A DNA stretch of 64,000 nt from Salipiger sp. H15 (lineage in GTDB: Bacteria > Pseudomonadota > Alphaproteobacteria > Rhodobacterales > Rhodobacteraceae). The stretch covers positions 620,001-684,000 of the forward strand of contig NZ_CP123384.1 of NCBI RefSeq assembly GCF_040409955.1. The letters are read 5' to 3'. Under the pieces are notes generated by a model. It ran no database searches, was not told where the DNA came from, and worked only from the letters and a program-made list of their open reading frames with translations. Below, piece by piece: positions 1-8,549 of the stretch. Within the stretch, counting starts at the first letter, position 1; the number at the start of each line of letters is the position of its first letter. Position numbers and translations under genes: made by a program.

Positions 1-42
1 TTCACGGGCGGCGGTCTCGGTCTTTGCAGCGGTGCTGGTCAT
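1..42 (-). CDS. N-terminus of an unidentified protein, runs off the left edge
   Basis: An ATG at the complement of 40-42 opens a frame that stays open to the window edge and reads MTSTAAKTETAARE. A GGA-type ribosome binding site lies about 9 bases upstream. Only 14 residues are visible, too few to name a family. It lies on the same strand as the sdh operon, but beyond a terminator, so it is probably a separate transcription unit. The small size leaves open that it is not a gene. Confidence 0.4.
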   Translation of the reverse strand, partial: MTSTAAKTETAARE

Positions 43-170
43 TGCATCATTCCTTGATCTTTCGATCTCCTCCCGTCCGGCTGTGCATATAGGGGCTTCT
101 GCGCTGCGGCACACCCGCCGATCCTGCAACCGCGCTCTGCGCTGAGCGCAACCGTCGACCGCGGGCCGGG

Positions 171-205
171 AAAAGCGAAAGCGCCGCCCCCGGGGGGACG
201 GCGCT
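171..205 (-). terminator. Rho-independent terminator of the sdh operon
   Basis: Directly after the sdhB stop, GCGCCG at 181-186 pairs with CGGCGC at 199-204, extended by a C-run/G-run pairing inside. On the minus strand the hairpin is followed by TTTCGCTTTT. Position, stem and T-rich tail fit an intrinsic terminator closing the sdhCDAB transcript. Confidence 0.75.
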
Positions 206-227
206 TCGTGATCGCAAGCGACCGGGA

Positions 228-1007
228 TCAGACGTGCCGCTCGAGCATCATGTGCTTGATCTCGGCGATCGCCTTTGCCGGGTTCAGACCCTTGGGGCAG
301 GTCTTGGCGCAGTTCATGATCGTGTGGCAGCGGTAGAGCTTGAACGGATCCTCGAGGTTGTCGAGGCGCTCGCCCGTGGCTTCGTCACGGCTGTCGATGA
401 TCCAGCGGTAGGCGTGCAGCAGCGCGGCCGGGCCGAGATAGCGGTCGGAGTTCCACCAGTAGCTCGGGCAGGCGGTCGAGCACGAGGCGCACATGACGCA
501 CTCGTAAAGACCGTCGAGCTTCTTGCGGTCCTCGATCGACTGACGCCATTCCTTCTGCGGACGGTTCGTCTTGGTCTCGAGCCAGGGCATGATCGACGCG
601 TGCTGCGCGTAGAAATGCGTCAGGTCGGGGATCAGGTCCTTGACCACCGGCATGTGCGGCAGCGGGTAGATTTTCACGTCGCCCTTCACCTCGTCGAGGC
701 CGTAGATGCAGGCCAGCGTGTTGATCCCGTCGATGTTCATCGCGCAGGAACCGCAGATGCCCTCGCGGCACGAGCGGCGGAAGGTCAGCGTCGGATCGAT
801 CTCGTTCTTGATCTTGATCAGCGCGTCCAGGACCATCGGACCGCACTTGTCCATGTCGAGGAAGTAGGTGTCGACCCGCGGGTTCTCGCCGTCATCGGGG
901 TTCCAGCGGTAGATCTTGAACGCCCGCACGTTGGTCGCGCCCTCGGGCTTCGGCCAGGTCTTGCCGGTGCGGATCTTGGAGTTCTTGGGAAGTGTGAATT
1001 GAACCAT
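228..1007 (-). CDS. sdhB: Succinate dehydrogenase iron-sulfur subunit SdhB
   Basis: 259 residues, the usual size for SdhB. It carries electrons from the flavoprotein to quinone in complex II at the inner face of the cytoplasmic membrane. The N-terminal ferredoxin domain shows the [2Fe-2S] cysteines in [16 protein letters not shown] and a later C in NTLACI (about residues 79-100). The C-terminal domain has [13 protein letters not shown] and [17 protein letters not shown], which bind the [4Fe-4S] and [3Fe-4S] clusters. It is the last gene of the sdh operon and starts 9 bases after the small lipoprotein gene. All cluster ligands look intact. Confidence 0.98.
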   Translation of the reverse strand: MVQFTLPKNSKIRTGKTWPKPEGATNVRAFKIYRWNPDDGENPRVDTYFLDMDKCGPMVLDALIKIKNEIDPTLTFRRSCREGICGSCAMNIDGINTLACIYGLDEVKGDVKIYPLPHMPVVKDLIPDLTHFYAQHASIMPWLETKTNRPQKEWRQSIEDRKKLDGLYECVMCASCSTACPSYWWNSDRYLGPAALLHAYRWIIDSRDEATGERLDNLEDPFKLYRCHTIMNCAKTCPKGLNPAKAIAEIKHMMLERHV

Positions 1008-1016
1008 GTCGCTCTC

Positions 1017-1325
1017 CTATCGGATGAGGGCCGGCAGCCCCTCGGCTGCCAGGCAGGTCAGGGTCTCGGGTTTCGAGACGATATCGGCGACAACCTCGAC
1101 GGTGCTGGCGGTCGGGCCGGTCACGCTGTCGGCGGCCAGCGCGTAGATCTGCGTGGACGACGCATGGTCGATCACGCAGTCCAGCGCCGGTTCCACAGGC
1201 ACGCCCGGGTACCTGTCGGCCACGACGCGGGCGACCGTGGATTTCGCGGCCTGCCGCGCAATCTGGTCCTGCGTCTGTGGCGAACAGGCCGCCAGCGCGA
1301 GTACGAGGCCGAGGGCAACCCGCAT
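1017..1325 (-). CDS. Small lipoprotein encoded between sdhA and sdhB
   Basis: 102 residues with a signal peptide ending in the lipobox LALAAC (Cys at about residue 14), so it should be lipid-anchored outside the cytoplasmic membrane. The mature part has two further cysteines (DCVID and TLTCLAAE) that could form a disulfide. I recognise no enzymatic domain. Its start codon overlaps the sdhA stop (TGATG) and it ends 9 bases before sdhB, so it is translationally coupled within the operon. From memory, related Rhodobacteraceae carry a similar small gene here. A role in complex II assembly or stability is only a guess from position. Confidence 0.85.
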   Translation of the reverse strand: MRVALGLVLALAACSPQTQDQIARQAAKSTVARVVADRYPGVPVEPALDCVIDHASSTQIYALAADSVTGPTASTVEVVADIVSKPETLTCLAAEGLPALIR

Positions 1326-3130
1326 CAGAAGGTCCGCGCCTTCGGCGCGATCTTCTTCAGCGAGATGCCGCCTTCGGCTTCCGTGGTCAGCGGGTCGACG
1401 ACGACCGGGCGGTAGCTCAGCTCCACCTTGTTGCCCTCGACGCGGCTGATCGTGTGCACGCGCCAGTTCTCGTCATCGCGGTTCGCGAAGTCCTCGTGCG
1501 CATGCGCGCCGCGGCTCTCGTGGCGCGCCTCGGCGCCGACGATGGTCGCGATCGCGTTCGGCATGAGGTTGGTCAGCTCGAGGCTTTCCATCAGGTCCGA
1601 GTTCCAGATCAGCGAGCGGTCGGTGACCTTGATGTCGCCCATCTTGCCGGCGATCTCGGTCATCTTTTCCTTGCCTTCCTTCAGCGTCTCGGAGGCACGG
1701 AACACCGCGGCATCGGCCTGCATGGTGCGCTGCATCTCGAGGCGCAGCTCGGCGGTCGGGATCGCGCCCGAAGCGTTGCGCACGCCGTCGAAACGGTCGA
1801 AGGCCTTGTCGATCTGCGACTTCGGCGCGGTCGGCACGGCACCCGCACGGTCCACCACCTCGCCGGCGCGGATCGCGGCGGCGCGGCCGAAGACCACGAG
1901 GTCGATCAGCGAGTTCGAGCCGAGGCGGGTCGCCCCGTGCACCGAGGCGCAGCCCGCCTCGCCCACCGCCATGAGGCCCGGCACGACGGCGTTCGGGTTC
2001 TCGGCGGTCGGGTCGAGCACCTCGCCCCAGTAGTTGGTCGGAATGCCGCCCATGTTGTAGTGCACGGTCGGCAGAACCGGGATCGGCTCCTTGGTCACGT
2101 CCACGCCGGCGAAGATCTTCGCGCTCTCGGAGATGCCCGGCAGGCGCTCGGCGAGCGCTTCCTTCGGCAGGTGCGAGAGGTTCAGGTGGATGTGGTCGCC
2201 ATGCTCGCCCACGCCGCGGCCTTCGCGGATTTCCATGGTCATGCAGCGCGAGACGTAGTCGCGGGGCGCGAGGTCCTTGTACTGGGGCGCATAGCGCTCC
2301 ATGAACCGCTCGCCGTCCTTGTTGGTCAGGTAGCCGCCTTCACCGCGGGCACCCTCGGTGATCAGGCAGCCCGAGCCGTAGATGCCGGTCGGGTGGAACT
2401 GCACGAATTCCATGTCCTGCAGCGGCAGGCCCGCACGGGCCACCATGCCGCCGCCGTCGCCGGTGCAGGTGTGCGCCGAGGTGGCCGAGAAATAGGCCCG
2501 GCCGTAGCCGCCGGTGGCCAGCACGGTCATCTTGGCGTTGAACACGTGGAAGGTGCCGTCGTCGAGCTTCCAGCACAGCACGCCCTTGCAGACGCCGTCC
2601 TCCATCAGCAGGTCGATGGCGAAATACTCGATGTAGAATTCCGCGTTGTTCTTCAGCGACTGGCCGTAGAGCGTGTGCAGGATCGCGTGGCCGGTCCGGT
2701 CCGCCGCGGCGCAGGTGCGCTGCACGGCGGGGCCTTCACCGAACTCGGTGGTGTGGCCGCCGAAGGGGCGCTGGTAGATCTTTCCTTCCTCGGTACGCGA
2801 GAAGGGCACGCCGTAATGCTCGAGCTCGTAGACCGCGGCGGGCGCGGAACGGGCGAGGTATTCCATGGCGTCGGTGTCGCCGAGCCAGTCGGAGCCCTTC
2901 ACCGTGTCGTACATGTGCCACTGCCAGTTGTCCGGGCCCATGTTGGCCAGCGAGGCGGCGATGCCGCCCTGCGCCGCGACGGTGTGCGAGCGGGTGGGGA
3001 AGACCTTGGTCACGCAGGCGGTACGCAGGCCCTGCTCTGCCATGCCGAGGGTGGCGCGCAGGCCGGCGCCGCCGGCCCCCACGACCACGACGTCATAGTC
3101 GTGCGTCTCGTATTGATATGCTGCAGTCAT
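1325..3130 (-). CDS. sdhA: Succinate dehydrogenase flavoprotein subunit SdhA
   Basis: 601 residues, the standard SdhA length. It oxidises succinate to fumarate with covalently bound FAD. The N-terminal dinucleotide fold is GAGGAGLRA (about residues 18-26). The FAD-linking histidine is in [10 protein letters not shown] (about residues 47-56). The active-site region includes [16 protein letters not shown] and the catalytic-arginine region around RDYVSR. The C-terminal cap contains [11 protein letters not shown]. It lies between sdhD (25 bases upstream) and the lipoprotein gene (1-base overlap). Nothing is truncated. Confidence 0.98.
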   Translation of the reverse strand: MTAAYQYETHDYDVVVVGAGGAGLRATLGMAEQGLRTACVTKVFPTRSHTVAAQGGIAASLANMGPDNWQWHMYDTVKGSDWLGDTDAMEYLARSAPAAVYELEHYGVPFSRTEEGKIYQRPFGGHTTEFGEGPAVQRTCAAADRTGHAILHTLYGQSLKNNAEFYIEYFAIDLLMEDGVCKGVLCWKLDDGTFHVFNAKMTVLATGGYGRAYFSATSAHTCTGDGGGMVARAGLPLQDMEFVQFHPTGIYGSGCLITEGARGEGGYLTNKDGERFMERYAPQYKDLAPRDYVSRCMTMEIREGRGVGEHGDHIHLNLSHLPKEALAERLPGISESAKIFAGVDVTKEPIPVLPTVHYNMGGIPTNYWGEVLDPTAENPNAVVPGLMAVGEAGCASVHGATRLGSNSLIDLVVFGRAAAIRAGEVVDRAGAVPTAPKSQIDKAFDRFDGVRNASGAIPTAELRLEMQRTMQADAAVFRASETLKEGKEKMTEIAGKMGDIKVTDRSLIWNSDLMESLELTNLMPNAIATIVGAEARHESRGAHAHEDFANRDDENWRVHTISRVEGNKVELSYRPVVVDPLTTEAEGGISLKKIAPKARTF

Positions 3131-3155
3131 GTTGTTGTTTCCTCGAGCCGCGAAT

Positions 3156-3527
3156 TCAGAGTGCCAGTTTGACCAGCGCGAAGAGCGCGCCTGCGATCAT
3201 CGCCCAGGACAGCGCCTGAACGGCGACGAGCACCAGCTTGCCGAGCGTGCCGGGAACGTAGTCGATGACGGCTTCGTCGATTTCACCCTTGCAGTGCAGG
3301 ATCACCACCACGGCGGTCAGCGCGGTGATGATCGCCGTGCAGGGCTGCGCGAAGTAGGCCAGCACCTCTTCGTAGCCGCGGCCGAGGGCGGCGCCGAAGG
3401 TGAAGACGAAGAGCGGCACCAGCACGACCAGCGCGGCCGAGGTGATCATGGCGTTCCAGTGGTGGTGGGTGCCCGTGCGGGCCGCGCCCAGACCCTGCGC
3501 CAGTTTGCGGTCGGTCACAAATCGCAT
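3156..3527 (-). CDS. sdhD: Succinate dehydrogenase membrane anchor SdhD
   Basis: 123 residues with three predicted membrane helices (about 29-50, 58-78 and 93-115). It forms, with SdhC, the quinone- and heme-binding membrane anchor. The N-terminal part has GTHHHWNAM, a histidine-rich stretch typical of alphaproteobacterial SdhD. It starts 11 bases after the sdhC stop and is followed by sdhA, the canonical CDAB order. Sequence conservation in this family is low, so the assignment rests on size, topology and position. Confidence 0.93.
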   Translation of the reverse strand: MRFVTDRKLAQGLGAARTGTHHHWNAMITSAALVVLVPLFVFTFGAALGRGYEEVLAYFAQPCTAIITALTAVVVILHCKGEIDEAVIDYVPGTLGKLVLVAVQALSWAMIAGALFALVKLAL

Positions 3528-3538
3528 GCGATGTCTCC

Positions 3539-3928
3539 TTACACCACGATGATCGTGAAGAGGGTCAGGACGGTGGCACCGATGAACATGCCCCAGCCAA
3601 GCTTCTGCGAGATCTCGACCTCGACGCAGTAGCCGAGATCCCAGATCAGGTGCCGCAGCCGGCCCAGCATGTGATACCAGATCGCCCAGGTCGCCAGCAG
3701 CATCAGCAGATCGCCGAAGAAGCTGGTCAGGATGCCGTCGACCACCGCGAAGGCCTCGGGCGAGCTTGCCGCCGCGAGCAGCCAGCAGACCACCAGGAAG
3801 GCAAAGCCAAAGGTCGCAATTCCGGTGATCCTGACCATGATGGACGAGATCGACGTCATCTGGGGGCGGTAGTACGTCCCGATCATGAAGGGTGAAAGCG
3901 GGCGACTGCCCCGGTTCACATCGGCCAT
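3539..3928 (-). CDS. sdhC: Succinate dehydrogenase cytochrome b556 subunit SdhC
   Basis: 129 residues and three membrane helices (about 32-53, 66-90 and 108-128). The N-terminal motif RPLSPFMIGTYYRPQMTSISS contains the SPH/SPF-type quinone-site serine region of this family, and HMLGRLRHLIWDLGY carries the conserved heme-ligand histidine region. It is the first gene of the sdhCDAB operon. Its upstream region holds a pair of GTGATCAC palindromes also found before sucC, so the operon is probably co-regulated with the suc operon. Confidence 0.95.
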   Translation of the reverse strand: MADVNRGSRPLSPFMIGTYYRPQMTSISSIMVRITGIATFGFAFLVVCWLLAAASSPEAFAVVDGILTSFFGDLLMLLATWAIWYHMLGRLRHLIWDLGYCVEVEISQKLGWGMFIGATVLTLFTIIVV

Positions 3929-4045
3929 GGCTTGTCCTTTACGGTTCCCTTGTGGCCGCGTTCTAGCGCCTCTTGCCCCGCCCTGTCACGCGGCTGCACC
4001 GCGCCTGAGCGTGTTTTTTCCACCCAATTCCAAAAAATGATCGGA

Positions 4046-4080
4046 ATACGTGATCACACTTGAAAAAGCGTGATCACATT
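4046..4080 (-). promoter_or_regulatory. Paired GTGATCAC palindromes upstream of sdhC
   Basis: Two perfect 8-bp palindromes GTGATCAC lie at 4050-4057 and 4070-4077, 20 bp apart (about two helical turns). Read in the direction of sdhC, the first is followed by GCTTTTT. The centres are about 126 and 146 bases upstream of the sdhC ATG. The same arrangement occurs before sucC at 12794-12822. This looks like a two-site operator for a dimeric regulator. CceR and AkgR are known regulators of TCA genes in Rhodobacter, but I cannot match either motif from memory. Confidence 0.7.
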
Positions 4081-4195
4081 TCTGGCGCTAACGGGTAGTT
4101 CCGCAGAGTCGCCTTATTCCCAAGCGTTTAACTCGGAATTCCGCACTGCAGCGACGCGACTCAATCGCCCTGCTCGCCCGCGACGCGGCGGCAGC

Positions 4196-5227
4196 TCAGC
4201 GCGGGATCAGCGCCCAGTAATCGAGGTCGAGCAGCACGTGCGGCAGGTATTTCCCGTCCGCCCCCTTCAGCGCGAAGGGCGCCCCGCCCTTGGTCGCCAC
4301 GAGCCGCAGCCGCAGCGCGCCGACGCCCGGCGCGGCGGTCTCGGCCCGGTCGAGAACCTCGGACCAGACCTTGACGGTATCCCCGGCAAAACAAGGGTTT
4401 GCATGGGCCCCGGCGTTCAGCCCGACGATCATCTGCGCATTCGCCAGCCCGTTGAAGCTGAGCGCCCGCGCCATGGAAATCACGTGCCCGCCGTAGATCA
4501 GCCGCTTGCCGTCGTCACGGTGGGTGGCGTCGAAATGCACCTTGGCGGTGTTCTGCCAGAGCCGGGTGGCGAGCATGTGCTCGGCCTCCTCGATCGTCAC
4601 GCCGTCGACGTGGTCGATCTGCTCGCCGACCGCGTAATCGCCCCAGCGATGCGGCTCCCCGGCGAGGGTGAAATCGTAATTCGTGAAGTCGAGCCCCGCG
4701 GGGATCACCAGATCCGCCGGCGCCAGCGCCGCCTTCAGTTCGGGCAGCACGGTCTCGGGCGCGGGCGCCTCAGCGTCCTTCTTCCGCACCATCACCCAGC
4801 GGCAGTACTCCAGCACGGTCTCGCCGCGCTGGTTGCTGCCGCGCGTGCGCACGTAGACCACGCCCGAGGTGCCGTTCGAGTTCTGCTTGAGCCCGATCAC
4901 CTCGGAGGAGGCGCGAAGGGTATCGCCCGGATAGACCGGCTGCAGCCAGCGCCCCTCGGCATAGCCGAGGTTCGCGACCGCGTTCAGCGAGACATCGGGC
5001 ACGGTCTTGCCGAAGACGAGGTGGAACGCCGCCAGATCGTCCAGCGGCGCCGAGGGCAGACCAACGCTCCGGGCGAACTCGTCCGAGGAATAGAGCGCAT
5101 GACGGGCCGGGTAGAGCGCGTGGTAGAGCGCCCTTTCCCCACCCGAGACGGTGCGCGGCACGGCGTGGTCGATGACCTGACCGATGCGGTAATCCTCGAA
5201 GAAGCGACCGGGGTTGGTCTTGGCCAT
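4196..5227 (-). CDS. mch: Mesaconyl-CoA hydratase (MaoC-type)
   Basis: 343 residues from the ATG at 5227, matching the known length of Rhodobacter mesaconyl-CoA hydratase. The enzyme interconverts mesaconyl-C1-CoA and beta-methylmalyl-CoA in the ethylmalonyl-CoA pathway for acetate assimilation. It has two MaoC/hot-dog-like halves: an N-terminal half with PGRFFEDYRIGQVIDH and YPGDTLRASSEVIGLKQ, and a C-terminal half with YAVGEQIDHVDGVTIEEAEH and CFAGDTVKVWSEVLD. A GTG one codon upstream is possible, but the ATG overlaps the upstream stop as TGATG. Pathway partner mcl2 is three genes upstream, which supports the call. Confidence 0.9.
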   Translation of the reverse strand: MAKTNPGRFFEDYRIGQVIDHAVPRTVSGGERALYHALYPARHALYSSDEFARSVGLPSAPLDDLAAFHLVFGKTVPDVSLNAVANLGYAEGRWLQPVYPGDTLRASSEVIGLKQNSNGTSGVVYVRTRGSNQRGETVLEYCRWVMVRKKDAEAPAPETVLPELKAALAPADLVIPAGLDFTNYDFTLAGEPHRWGDYAVGEQIDHVDGVTIEEAEHMLATRLWQNTAKVHFDATHRDDGKRLIYGGHVISMARALSFNGLANAQMIVGLNAGAHANPCFAGDTVKVWSEVLDRAETAAPGVGALRLRLVATKGGAPFALKGADGKYLPHVLLDLDYWALIPR

Positions 5228-5430
5228 CACTGTGCTCCCAGTTTCATGTCCGGCGTGTAGGGCGTGTCGATGTCCTTGGTCACGGCCTGGCCGCAGCGCA
5301 TCACGCCATTGGCGGCGTCGAAGGCGTAGGTCGGGCTGCCGTAGAGCTCCCAGCCCTTGCTCAGGGCCTCGGACACCTTGTGGCAGAAGGCCGAGGTGTC
5401 GTCCTCGGTCAGCAGTCGGTAGATTTTCAT
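5227..5430 (-). CDS. DUF1737 domain small protein
   Basis: 67 residues reading MKIYRLLTEDDTSAFCHKV, then ALSKGWELYGSPTYAFD, the pattern of the DUF1737 family (short cytosolic proteins of unknown function). It is coupled to mch by a TGATG overlap and lies 21 bases after the NnrU-like gene. The conserved position between mch and mcl2 suggests a link to the same operon, but no activity can be inferred. Confidence 0.85.
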   Translation of the reverse strand: MKIYRLLTEDDTSAFCHKVSEALSKGWELYGSPTYAFDAANGVMRCGQAVTKDIDTPYTPDMKLGAQ

Positions 5431-5451
5431 GGTTTCAGTTCCAGACGTTAC

Positions 5452-5997
5452 TCATCCAAAAGTGGGATAGCCGAGCCAGGTGTGGATCGCCCCGATCACG
5501 AAGAGCAGCACGAGGCTGGCCGCGACGAAGATCAGGTCCTTCTTGATCTCGCCCTTCGCGGGCGGTGTCCAGTCGGGCTCGGTGCGGTTGATCGTGCTCA
5601 TCTCGACCAGCGCCCAGATGCCGAGCCCGCCGAAGAGCACGAAGGAGGGCGTGTCGCCGTTCACCAAGAGGTGCGCGATGGCCCAGAGCAGGAAGCCGGT
5701 CAGCATCGGGTGGCGCATCTTGTAGAAGATCGCGCCCTTCTTCGGCCCGGGCGAGGTGAGGTAGAGCGCCGCCAGCATCAGCAGGTTGTTGATCCCCACC
5801 GTCGCAGGGGTGCGACCGTAGAAGAAGGCGCCGTCGGCCATGCGGTAGCCAAAGATCATCAGGACGACGCTGACGATCAGGGCGAGCGCCATCACGCCCT
5901 TGCCCTTCTCGCCCATCTTCGCCCGTGCCTCGGGCGCGAGGCGCTTGAACAGATGCGCCGCCCACCAGAGCGCGACGCCGAGAATCAGAAGCAGCAT
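5452..5997 (-). CDS. NnrU-family integral membrane protein
   Basis: 181 residues with about five hydrophobic segments, starting MLLLILGVALWWAAHLFKRL. The segment YKMRHPMLTGFLLWAIAHLLVNGD is the hallmark of the NnrU/methyltransferase-like membrane family. NnrU was first described next to denitrification genes, but its activity is unknown and members occur widely in Rhodobacteraceae without denitrification genes nearby. It lies in the mcl2-to-mch minus-strand run, 39 bases after mcl2 and 21 before the DUF1737 gene, probably in one transcript. Confidence 0.85.
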   Translation of the reverse strand: MLLLILGVALWWAAHLFKRLAPEARAKMGEKGKGVMALALIVSVVLMIFGYRMADGAFFYGRTPATVGINNLLMLAALYLTSPGPKKGAIFYKMRHPMLTGFLLWAIAHLLVNGDTPSFVLFGGLGIWALVEMSTINRTEPDWTPPAKGEIKKDLIFVAASLVLLFVIGAIHTWLGYPTFG

Positions 5998-6036
5998 TGG
6001 GGGTCTCCTTATGCCGGGTTCGTCCCGACCCTGCCC

Positions 6037-6888
6037 TCAAGCCCCCATCGCGGCAATGGCATCGGCCTTGGCCAGCACCGATTTCGCCGTCACCACGTGC
6101 AGGTTCTCCACGATCCTGCCGTCGACGACGGCAACCCCCTGCCCCGCGGCCTCGGCCGCCTCGAAGGCGTGGATCTGCCGCCGGGCAAGGTCGATCTCGC
6201 CCTCGGTCGGGGCAAAGGCGGCATTGGCGATCTCGACCTGCGCCGGGTGGATCAGCGTCTTGCCGTCGAAGCCCATGTCGCGGCCCTGATCGCATTCGGC
6301 CTTCAGCCCATCGTCGTCCTTGAAGGCGTTGTAGACCCCGTCGACGATGGTGCAGCCGCTGGCCTTGGCCGCCAGCAGGCACAGTTGCAGCGAGGTCAGC
6401 ATCGGCAGCCGGTCGGCGCGGAAGCGCGAGTTCAGCTCCTTGGCAAGGTCGTTGGTGCCCATGACCATGCCCGCCAGCCGCGGATGCGCGCCGATCGCCT
6501 GCGCGTTGAGCATGCCCTTCGGCGTCTCCATCATCGCCCAGAGCGGCTTGCCGGTCAGAGCAGCCAGCGCATCGAGCTGCGCCGGATCCTCGACCTTGGG
6601 CAGCAGCACCGCGTCGCAATCCATGACATCGGCGGCGCGGGCATCCGCCTCGCCCCATTCGGTGTCGAGCCCGTTGATCCGCACGATCCGCGTGCGGTTG
6701 CCATAGCCACCGACGCCCAGCGCCGCGGCCAGCGTCTCGCGCGCGGCGGGTTTCTCCGCGGGGGCCACGGCATCCTCGAGGTCGAAGATGATCGCATCCA
6801 CCGGCAGGGCGCGCGCCTTGTCGAGCGCCCGCTCCTTCGAGCCGGGAATGTAGAGAACCGAGCGATAGGGCCGAAGCGCGAGATCCAT
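6037..6888 (-). CDS. mcl2: (3S)-malyl-CoA thioesterase, CitE/Mcl family
   Basis: 283 residues from the ATG at 6888, which has GGAGG 6 bases upstream; a much longer open frame upstream is not homologous. The CitE-like TIM barrel shows RSVLYIPGSKERALDKA, DLEDAVAP (metal-binding aspartate and glutamate), RINGLDTEWGEAD, MMETPKGMLNA and the late VDGVYNAFKDDDG and GFDGKTLIHPAQVEI motifs. The length matches Rhodobacter Mcl2 (about 285) rather than Mcl1 (about 318), and the mch neighbour supports the thioesterase of the ethylmalonyl-CoA pathway. Another CitE-like lyase activity cannot be excluded by sequence alone. Confidence 0.85.
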   Translation of the reverse strand: MDLALRPYRSVLYIPGSKERALDKARALPVDAIIFDLEDAVAPAEKPAARETLAAALGVGGYGNRTRIVRINGLDTEWGEADARAADVMDCDAVLLPKVEDPAQLDALAALTGKPLWAMMETPKGMLNAQAIGAHPRLAGMVMGTNDLAKELNSRFRADRLPMLTSLQLCLLAAKASGCTIVDGVYNAFKDDDGLKAECDQGRDMGFDGKTLIHPAQVEIANAAFAPTEGEIDLARRQIHAFEAAEAAGQGVAVVDGRIVENLHVVTAKSVLAKADAIAAMGA

Positions 6889-7150
6889 GCCTTCCTCCGT
6901 CGAGCAATAATCTTGCGTGAGTGATGCATATCTTTTCCGAAAACTGCAAGGCCCTTCATGCCGCATCGCAGAAGAATTCACCGATCCCCGCCGATGAATG
7001 CCCGGCATTTTAACCGGGGACGCATGTTTAACCAATCCTTCGGACTTGCGCCGCAGGCTCGATCCGGAGCCAGAGGCTCTCCGGTTTCCAGCGTTTGAAG
7101 GACAGAACGAACCCACCGCGGCGCAGGCCGCCCCTCGGAAAGGAACGGCG

Positions 7151-7513
7151 ATGACGGCACTTCCGACGACCGCCCAGCGCATGGCATGGCCACGGCCCCC
7201 CAGCCGTGCGCGCCTTGTTGCGCTCCTTTGCGGGGGGCTCGGCGCGCTGCTGCCCGCGCCCTCCACCGGCCAGAGCCAGACCTGCGGCCCGCGCGAGGCG
7301 GTCGTGGCGCGGCTCGCGGAAACCTATGGCGAGACGCGGCATTCCATCGGCCTTGGCAGCAACAACGCGATGATGGAACTGTTCGCCTCGGACGAGACCG
7401 GCACCTGGACGATCACCGTCACCTCCGCCGCCGGACTCACCTGCCTCGTCGCCAGCGGCCTCGCCTTCGAGACCCTTGCCGAAACCCTCCCGCCCGAGGA
7501 GAGCGACGCCTGA
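7151..7513 (+). CDS. Small secreted protein of unknown function
   Basis: 120 residues from the ATG at 7151, preceded by GGAAAGGAAC. A membrane or signal segment (RARLVALLCGGLGALLPAP, about residues 20-38) precedes a mature part with two cysteines, in QTCGPREAVV and GLTCLVASG. The pattern C-x-x-R-E-x-V-x-x-x-L-A-E-x-Y-G-E resembles small periplasmic proteins common in Rhodobacteraceae, but I cannot name a family. It diverges from mcl2 and lies 130 bases before the osmoprotectant transporter genes, probably separately transcribed. Confidence 0.8.
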   Translation: MTALPTTAQRMAWPRPPSRARLVALLCGGLGALLPAPSTGQSQTCGPREAVVARLAETYGETRHSIGLGSNNAMMELFASDETGTWTITVTSAAGLTCLVASGLAFETLAETLPPEESDA

Positions 7514-7643
7514 GGACTGCGCAGCGCGCTCGCCTTTTCCGGGAATATGCGCGCAGGACTTGGCCTCCGACCGCCGCCGCCTAGTTTCTGAGCGGAACTC
7601 TGTCATACTCGACAGGACGCAACGGAAGGGAGCCGGACGCGCC

Positions 7644-8549
7644 ATGACCCGCAGACTACTTCTTGCCGCCGCCAGCCTCGTGGCCGGCCTCGCCGGCACC
7701 GCACAGGCCGATATCGTCGTCTCGTCGAAGATCGACACCGAGGGCGGGCTTCTCGGAAACATGATCGCCCTCGCGCTCGAACACGCCGGCCTGCCGGTCG
7801 AGCGGCGCCTGCAGCTCGGCGGCACGCAGGTGGTGCGCGAGGCCATCCTCGCCGACCAGATCGACATCTACCCCGAGTATACCGGCAATGCCGCCTTCTT
7901 CTTCAACGAGGCCGATGCGGACCTCTGGAAGGACGCCGCCGCCGCCCATGACCGCGCCAAGGAGCTCGATGCCCAGAACGGCATCACCTGGCTCAGCTCC
8001 GCCCCGGCCAACAACACCTGGGCGATCGCCGTGACCGGCCCGGTGGCCGAGGAGAACAAGCTCGACACGATGAGCGACTTCGGCAAGTGGGTCGCCGGCG
8101 GAGGCGAGGTGAAGCTCGCCGCCTCGACCGAGTTCGTCTCTTCCCCCGCCGTCCTGCCCGCCATGCAGGAGACCTACGGCTTTGCGCTCACCGAGGACCA
8201 GACCGTGATCCTCTCGGGCGGCGACACGGCCGCGACGATCCAGGCCGCCGCGCGCGGCACCTCGGGCGTCAATGCCGCGATGGTCTACGGCACCGACGGC
8301 GGCGTCGGCGCGACCGGGCTCGTGGTGATGAAGGACGACAAGGGCGTGCAGCCGGTCTACGAGCCCACGCCCATCGTCCGCGACGCCGTGCTCGAGGAAT
8401 ATCCCACCATCCCCGAGGTGCTGAATCCGATCTTCGAGGGCCTCTCGATGGAGACCCTGCAGGAGCTCAACGGCCGCATCCAGGTCGGCGGCGAGCCCTC
8501 CGAGGCGGTGGCGAAGGACTACCTCACCAAGTCCGGGGTGCTGGACTGA
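7644..8549 (+). CDS. osmF: Osmoprotectant ABC transporter substrate-binding protein (OsmF/YehZ-type)
   Basis: 301 residues with a signal peptide cut after GTAQA (about residue 23). The mature protein has the OpuAC/QAT fold motifs: SSKIDTEGGLLGNMIALALE, GGTQVVREAILADQIDIYPEYTG and NTWAIAV, as in binders of glycine betaine, choline or proline betaine. It should capture a quaternary ammonium compound in the periplasm for the two permeases and ATPase that follow. The gene order matches E. coli yehZYXW, whose OsmF has low betaine affinity. The exact substrate is not determinable here. Confidence 0.9.
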   Translation: MTRRLLLAAASLVAGLAGTAQADIVVSSKIDTEGGLLGNMIALALEHAGLPVERRLQLGGTQVVREAILADQIDIYPEYTGNAAFFFNEADADLWKDAAAAHDRAKELDAQNGITWLSSAPANNTWAIAVTGPVAEENKLDTMSDFGKWVAGGGEVKLAASTEFVSSPAVLPAMQETYGFALTEDQTVILSGGDTAATIQAAARGTSGVNAAMVYGTDGGVGATGLVVMKDDKGVQPVYEPTPIVRDAVLEEYPTIPEVLNPIFEGLSMETLQELNGRIQVGGEPSEAVAKDYLTKSGVLD

